From Prevotella sp. CAG:1031 (GTDB lineage Bacteria > Bacteroidota > Bacteroidia > Bacteroidales > Muribaculaceae), in NCBI GenBank assembly GCA_000431215.1, contig HF985561.1, forward strand, positions 1 through 16,522: a DNA stretch of 16,522 bases, in the 5' to 3' direction. Below, piece by piece: positions 13,265 through 16,522 of the stretch. The notes beneath the pieces were generated by a model. The model did no database searches and was not told the DNA's origin. It saw nothing but the letters and a program-made list of their open reading frames with translations. A program made the position numbers and the translations under genes. The first letter of the stretch is position 1. Each line of letters opens with the position of its first letter.

Positions 13265-14094
13265 ATTCGTTTGATTTTCTGTCGTTTCGGATCAAAGCCA
13301 TGACAGACAGGGCCATGGCCGCCACCTGTTCTTACATCTGCTCCGGCGCGCAGAGCGCGGGTGACATAGAGTTTACCGCGGGCCACAGCCGTTGCCATAT
13401 CGTCGCCGAGAGCGAGGCGCGCTGCTATGGCGGCCGACAGAGTGCAACCCGTTCCGTGGGTGTTTTGCGTCGGAACGGCATCGGCCCGAAGTTCCACAAG
13501 CTCGTCACTGCCTGAGTCCATAAACCTGTCCACCTTAAGCCCGGGAACTGCATCACTGTCGCCCCCCTTGAGCAGAATTGCCCGACATCCCATGGCGCGC
13601 AGCGCGCGGGCCTGAGCCACCGGTTCTTCCTCACCGGTAAGAACGATGGCCTCGCTGACATTGGGAGTCACGAGAGCCGAAAGCGGGAAAAGCCGAGTGC
13701 GCATTATCTCGACAGCATCGAGCTGAAGAAGCATATCGCCCGAAGTGGAAATCATAACCGGGTCGACAACGAGGTTTTCGAGCTGCAGACGCTCTATCGC
13801 GCCAGCGACAGCTTCTACTATTCCGGCATTGAAAAGCATTCCGGTTTTCAGGGCAAGCGGCCTCACGTCGGCCGCTACGGCGCGGATCTGAGCCTCGACA
13901 GCTTCGGCCGGAAGCCCCCACACGCCCTCCACTCCCATGGTATTCTGAGCGGTAACAGCCGTTATGGCCGACATTCCGTAACAGCCCTCGGCGGCAAATG
14001 TCTTCAGGTCGGCCTGAATTCCGGCGCCCCCGCAGCTGTCGCTGCCGGCTATCGTCATAACGGGATAATAGGTATTAGTCATGAGTGCAGACAT
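13261..14094 (-). CDS. thiD: Hydroxymethylpyrimidine/phosphomethylpyrimidine kinase ThiD
   Basis: A 277-residue ribokinase-fold kinase that phosphorylates HMP and HMP-P to HMP-PP for ThiE. Motifs are TIAGSDSCGGAGIQADLK at 14-31, TAQNTMGV at 48-55, DPVMISTSGD at 111-120, TPN at 143-145, and the anion hole HGTGC at 213-217 with Cys217. The start could be 14094 or the ATG at 14082 (MTNTYYP), which is nearer the usual N-terminus; neither has a Shine-Dalgarno sequence. It is the first gene after the TPP riboswitch, so thiamine pyrophosphate should repress it and the genes behind it. Confidence 0.96.
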   Translation of the reverse strand: MSALMTNTYYPVMTIAGSDSCGGAGIQADLKTFAAEGCYGMSAITAVTAQNTMGVEGVWGLPAEAVEAQIRAVAADVRPLALKTGMLFNAGIVEAVAGAIERLQLENLVVDPVMISTSGDMLLQLDAVEIMRTRLFPLSALVTPNVSEAIVLTGEEEPVAQARALRAMGCRAILLKGGDSDAVPGLKVDRFMDSGSDELVELRADAVPTQNTHGTGCTLSAAIAARLALGDDMATAVARGKLYVTRALRAGADVRTGGGHGPVCHGFDPKRQKIKRI

Positions 14095-14129
14095 TTAGGG
14101 CGATGACCCACGGAGGCTGACTCACATAC

Positions 14130-14224
14130 TTGCGACTCCCTTCGGCGGCATTACCCGCATCAGGTTATATGGGTATAAATCTCAGCCACACCGTCGTAGG
14201 GTTAGAATCAGGCGTAGCACCCCG
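14130..14224 (-). ncRNA. TPP riboswitch (THI element)
   Basis: Read on the minus strand the segment has the conserved THI-box landmarks in order: GGGGTGC (14223-14217), GGCTGAGA (14187-14180), ATACCC, ACCTGATGCGGGTAATGCC and GAAGGGAG ending near 14136. It lies between a -7 box and the thiD start, about 35 nt from the ATG. Binding of thiamine pyrophosphate is expected to turn the operon down. No clear terminator hairpin with a T-run follows, so control may act at translation start or by a less obvious structure. Confidence 0.96.
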
Positions 14225-14243
14225 CTGTCATCAAAAATATTCG

Positions 14244-14251
14244 CAAATATA
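14244..14251 (-). promoter_or_regulatory. -7 box of the thiamine operon
   Basis: On the minus strand TATATTTG matches TAnnTTTG. Transcription would start near 14237-14240, about 15 nt before the riboswitch core, an ideal position. The -33 element is poor, with no TTTG at the expected distance. Confidence 0.65.
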
Positions 14252-14298
14252 TCATTTTAAGCCCGAAAAGACATTTAGTTAAAATATATTAACAGGCG

Positions 14299-14317
14299 CG
14301 GGCAAAAATATTGCCCG
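14299..14317. repeat. 7-bp inverted repeat between divergent promoters
   Basis: CGGGCAA and TTGCCCG are separated by AAATA. The repeat lies 10 bp upstream of the -7 box of the rightward small gene, covering its -33 region, and about 50 bp upstream of the thiamine -7 box. It could be a regulator-binding palindrome or an mRNA hairpin. No ligand or regulator is indicated. Confidence 0.5.
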
Positions 14318-14327
14318 AACGTCGTCA

Positions 14328-14335
14328 TACTTTTG
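14328..14335 (+). promoter_or_regulatory. -7 box for the 70-residue small gene
   Basis: TACTTTTG matches TAnnTTTG. Transcription would begin about 14339-14342, giving a leader of roughly 25 nt to the ATG at 14365. The expected -33 position is an A-run within the inverted repeat at 14299-14317, not TTTG, so the promoter may be weak or activator-dependent. Confidence 0.6.
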
Positions 14336-14364
14336 CAGCATAATCAACAAACTCTCTTCAAGAT

Positions 14365-14577
14365 ATGAAACAGATAACATCAAACGACACTATTTTCGCC
14401 ACCGTCCGCGGCCGCAACAGCATCATCGCGAACCTCCGCCTCTGTGGCATGAATTCTATGGCAGACGTCGTAGCTTCGGTGCGCGATGCTGTCGGCGAAG
14501 GTTGCGGTCTGCTGACCCTGACACTGCGCAATGGCTCGCAGGGCTGGACCGACCGCCGCTCAATCCTGTTCGCATAA
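14365..14577 (+). CDS. Small conserved-looking protein of unknown function
   Basis: A 70-residue protein with no signal peptide or membrane helix. It has a mixed alpha/beta pattern: TIFATVRGRNSIIANL (likely strands), a helix around MADVVASVRDAVGE (residues 32-45), then LLTLTLRNGSQGWTDRRSIL. I recognise no domain. The start at 14365 lies 30 bp after a good -7 box in an A-rich context, and a hairpin follows the stop, so it appears to be an independent transcript. It diverges from the thiamine operon; that neighbourhood does not show a link to thiamine. Codon use fits the genome. Confidence 0.7.
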   Translation: MKQITSNDTIFATVRGRNSIIANLRLCGMNSMADVVASVRDAVGEGCGLLTLTLRNGSQGWTDRRSILFA

Positions 14578-14607
14578 ATCCCTTCAATACTCAAACACAC
14601 CCGGCAG

Positions 14608-14668
14608 GGCGCCCCTACTCAATAAAAGGGGCGCTCCGACAATCTTTTTCGGGAACAATCGGCGCCCC
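14608..14668 (+). terminator. Stem-loop with a competing second pairing partner
   Basis: GCGCCCCT (14609-14616) pairs perfectly with AGGGGCGC (14627-14634), loop 10 nt, and a TCTTTTTC tract begins about 9 nt later, so this may end the small gene's transcript. A further GGCGCCCC at 14661-14668 can pair with the same GGGGCGC arm, so two mutually exclusive hairpins are possible ahead of the membrane-protein gene at 14707. The detached T-tract makes the terminator imperfect. Confidence 0.5.
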
Positions 14669-14706
14669 GCATTTGTATTATATAAAAAGCGTTAAACAAT
14701 ACTGAT

Positions 14707-15273
14707 ATGAAACAGAATTCACAATGGTTCTCGGCAGCACTGACGCTGATTGCCGGCATCGCACTTCTAATTATGGCAGGACACACGTCGCTGCTGAACT
14801 TCGTAGTCCAGATAATCGGTGTTCTTATAGGAATCGTTGGATTAGGCGCATTTCTGGCGCAATCTTTACAGCGCAAGGAACGGCGCAATCCCTGGTGGAT
14901 GGTTGCAGGCGTAGCCGCCGTAGGCATAGGACTGTGGCTGATGTTCGATCCCGAATTCTTCGTCAGTTTCACCGTTTATCTTCTTGCCGTCGTCATAATC
15001 CTGTCGGGCTTATGGCATATTTTTTCACTCGCGGCATTCAAGCGGCAGATCGCCGTGCCTATATGGCTGTGGATCGTTCCGGCCCTGCTTATCGTAGCCG
15101 GCGTCTCGTGTCTTGTATTCGCAATCAAGATAACGGTGTCAGCAATCGTGCTCATAACGGGTATATGCCTTATTTTCAGCGCATTCAACAGCTTTGGCGA
15201 AAGTGTCAACAACATGCGCAACAAACAGTTGCCGACATCGGCGAAAAGCGTCGGGACGGCCGAAAAGAAGTAG
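14707..15273 (+). CDS. DUF308/HdeD-like six-helix membrane protein
   Basis: A 188-residue hydrophobic protein with six predicted membrane segments, roughly residues 8-25, 29-52, 65-82, 86-108, 116-138 and 142-160, and a hydrophilic basic tail. The paired-helix layout, GVLIGIVGLGAF, and repeating WxxxxxxxxxxxG pattern resemble the DUF308/HdeD family, some of which act in acid stress; function here is unknown. The 129-bp gap before it holds the hairpins at 14608-14668 and an AT-rich stretch but no convincing TAnnTTTG, so it may share transcripts with the small gene upstream. The start at 14707 fits the first helix. Confidence 0.8.
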   Translation: MKQNSQWFSAALTLIAGIALLIMAGHTSLLNFVVQIIGVLIGIVGLGAFLAQSLQRKERRNPWWMVAGVAAVGIGLWLMFDPEFFVSFTVYLLAVVIILSGLWHIFSLAAFKRQIAVPIWLWIVPALLIVAGVSCLVFAIKITVSAIVLITGICLIFSAFNSFGESVNNMRNKQLPTSAKSVGTAEKK

Positions 15274-15275
15274 CG

Positions 15276-15290
15276 CGCCAATATTTGGCG
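15276..15290. repeat. 6-bp palindrome overlapping the tsaE -33 element
   Basis: CGCCAA and TTGGCG flank TAT. The right arm overlaps the TTTG (15284-15287) of the tsaE promoter and the repeat begins 3 bp after the preceding gene's stop. It may be an operator on this promoter or a short hairpin at the 3' end of the membrane-protein mRNA. Confidence 0.45.
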
Positions 15291-15314
15291 GTTGGGAATT
15301 AATCGCTACCTTTG
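15284..15314 (+). promoter_or_regulatory. Consensus Bacteroidetes promoter for tsaE-birA
   Basis: TTTG (15284-15287), 19 bases, then TACCTTTG (15307-15314) is a textbook -33/-7 pair. Only eight bases separate the -7 box from the tsaE ATG at 15323, so the transcript leader should be just a few nucleotides. Confidence 0.85.
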
Positions 15315-15322
15315 TCGTCGTT

Positions 15323-15763
15323 ATGAAAGAGTATATTATCGAAAACGCGGCCGACGTCGACCGCGTGGCCCGCGAATTTGTCGCTGAAATGGGCGACGAG
15401 ACCGTCTATGCCTTCTACGGCGAGATGGGGGTCGGAAAAACAACGTTCATCAACGCCCTCTGCCGGGCTCTCGGAGTAGACGCCGACGAGACATCATCGC
15501 CGACATTCGCCATCATCAACGAATACCGCTCCGACACAACAGCCGAGCTCATCTATCATTTCGACTGCTACCGCCTCAAAGACTACGAGGAAGCTCTCGA
15601 GATCGGCGCCGACGACTATATGGAATCAGGAGCTATATGCCTTCTCGAATGGCCGGAGAACATAGAGGAAATCCTTCCTGACGATACAGTTAAAGTCCGG
15701 CTCGAGGAGCTCGCTGACGGCCGTCGGCGCATGACGGTCGCTCTTCCCGAATATGAGGATTGA
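15323..15763 (+). CDS. tsaE: tRNA t6A synthesis ATPase TsaE
   Basis: A 146-residue P-loop ATPase of the complex (TsaB-TsaD-TsaE) that places threonylcarbamoyl on A37 of ANN-decoding tRNAs. It has the Walker A GEMGVGKTT at 33-41, the SSPTF motif at 58-62, HFDCYR at 79-84 (Walker-B-like region) and CLLEWPE near 106-112. Length is normal. The start at 15323 is chosen because it lies right after a consensus promoter and begins at the domain; the longer in-frame extension runs through the preceding gene's 3' end. The birA start overlaps its end by 11 nt. Confidence 0.96.
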   Translation: MKEYIIENAADVDRVAREFVAEMGDETVYAFYGEMGVGKTTFINALCRALGVDADETSSPTFAIINEYRSDTTAELIYHFDCYRLKDYEEALEIGADDYMESGAICLLEWPENIEEILPDDTVKVRLEELADGRRRMTVALPEYED

Positions 15764-16466
15764 TCTCGCCGAGACAGCCTCGACAAACAGCGCCATGGAC
15801 GCCGACGCGCCCCACGGCACTGTTGTCAGCGCCTACAGCCAGACCGCAGGGCGCGGTCAGCGCGGAAACAGCTGGGAAAGCGCTCCGGGCCTCAACGCAA
15901 CGTTTTCGGTTATGCTGAGGCCCCGTAATATGCGCCCCGACGAGCAGTTCGCCGTCAGCGAGGCAGTGGCTCTTGGCGTGGCGGATGTCGTCGAGCGATA
16001 TGTCGGCCCTGACAGCGTCGCCGTCAAATGGCCAAACGACGTCTATGTCGGCAATCTTAAAATCTGCGGTATCCTGATCGAGAACAGCATTGTCGGACAG
16101 GAACTGGCATCGTGTGTGGCGGGAATCGGCCTGAATGTCAACCAGGAGAGATTCGTCAGTGACGCGCCTAACCCCGTGTCGCTCTTTCAACTGACGGGGC
16201 GGCGCTACGATGTCGGCGCGATCGTCGACGAGGTTTCGGAAGCCGTTCTCGACAGATTCAGCCGCTGCCGCGAGCTCCACAATGAGTATCTCGGGCGGCT
16301 ATGGCGCCGCAGCGGCCTATACCTATGGGAAGAGCCGGGCGGAGAGCCGTTCGAGGCGTCGATAGCCGACGTCGCCATGACCGGACATCTGACTCTGCGC
16401 CTCGCCGACGGCACCCTCCGGCGCTATTCATTCAAAGAAGTGCGTCCTGTCGGCTATAAGAACTGA
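15753..16466 (+). CDS. birA: Biotin-[acetyl-CoA-carboxylase] ligase, BirA type without repressor domain
   Basis: A 237-residue biotin protein ligase that activates biotin as biotinyl-AMP and attaches it to a carboxyl-carrier Lys. It shows TASTNS at 8-13, QTAGRGQRGNSW at 30-41 (biotinyl-AMP loop), KWPNDVYVG at 92-100, KICGILIEN at 103-111 and GIGLNVN at 124-130, with a small C-terminal SH3-like domain. There is no N-terminal helix-turn-helix, so it is the monofunctional group I type and not a biotin-operon repressor. It is coupled to tsaE by an 11-nt overlap, an arrangement also familiar in other bacteria where these housekeeping genes sit together. Confidence 0.94.
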   Translation: MRIDLAETASTNSAMDADAPHGTVVSAYSQTAGRGQRGNSWESAPGLNATFSVMLRPRNMRPDEQFAVSEAVALGVADVVERYVGPDSVAVKWPNDVYVGNLKICGILIENSIVGQELASCVAGIGLNVNQERFVSDAPNPVSLFQLTGRRYDVGAIVDEVSEAVLDRFSRCRELHNEYLGRLWRRSGLYLWEEPGGEPFEASIADVAMTGHLTLRLADGTLRRYSFKEVRPVGYKN

Positions 16467-16522
16467 TTACCGGTTTGCGGGATAACCGATCGGATTATTG
16501 AGAACGGGAATCTGCGACGGGG
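16467..16522 (-). CDS. Possible C-terminus of a leftward gene cut by the window edge
   Basis: The last 56 bases hold an open minus-strand frame of 17 codons ending in TAA at 16469-16467. The residues read PSQIPVLNNPIGYPANR, with codons typical of this genome. The stop lies directly against the birA stop (TGATTA), so the two genes would meet tail to tail with no gap. Too short to identify, and an open frame this short can arise by chance. Confidence 0.35.
   Translation of the reverse strand, partial: PSQIPVLNNPIGYPANR

Overview
The window looks like a chromosomal segment of a GC-rich gut Bacteroidales bacterium, most likely Muribaculaceae-like. This is inferred from five matches to the Bacteroidetes -7 promoter box TAnnTTTG (two with a well-spaced -33 TTTG), A-rich start regions without Shine-Dalgarno sequences, a Bacteroidales-style lipoprotein, and protein sequences typical of that order. 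There is no rRNA, tRNA, CRISPR array, phage or intact mobile element.

Left arm, + strand (360-4420): an NlpE-like lipoprotein overlaps a short-chain dehydrogenase that closely resembles 7-alpha-hydroxysteroid dehydrogenase. These are followed by a 4HBT-fold acyl-CoA thioesterase, dprA (DNA uptake/recombination), a uridine phosphorylase, and a small Ala/Lys-rich helical protein. Positions 1-359 carry no convincing gene. A hairpin at 4441-4472 sits between the convergent arms and could end transcription from both sides.

Centre, - strand (4478-14251): two transcription units run leftward. The first is a thiamine operon that starts at a -7 box, passes through a TPP riboswitch, and reads thiD-thiS-tenI-like-thiE-thiG-thiC-thiH with mostly 1-11 nt overlaps. 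ThiC makes the pyrimidine HMP-P. ThiS, ThiG and ThiH make the thiazole using tyrosine-derived dehydroglycine, the oxygen-independent route. ThiD phosphorylates HMP-P and ThiE joins the two halves. thiF, needed to adenylate ThiS, is absent from the cluster. The tenI-like protein has Pro where B. subtilis TenI has its catalytic His. The second unit has its own strong promoter (8212-8243) and reads a saccharopine/carboxynorspermidine dehydrogenase, aroA, a small membrane-anchored Cys-motif protein, and a ZnuB-type metal ABC permease.

Right arm, + strand (14328-16466): diverging from the riboswitch promoter are a 70-aa protein of unknown function, a DUF308/HdeD-like membrane protein, then tsaE (tRNA t6A synthesis) and a birA-type biotin ligase that overlap by 11 nt behind a textbook promoter. 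A likely C-terminus of another leftward gene begins right after the birA stop codon.

Most of the window is housekeeping metabolism. I did not find a clear undescribed multi-gene system. The points most worth a second look are the missing thiF with the altered TenI-like protein, the bile-acid-type dehydrogenase, predicted near-leaderless transcripts, inverted repeats placed on or near promoters, and several uncharacterised small proteins.
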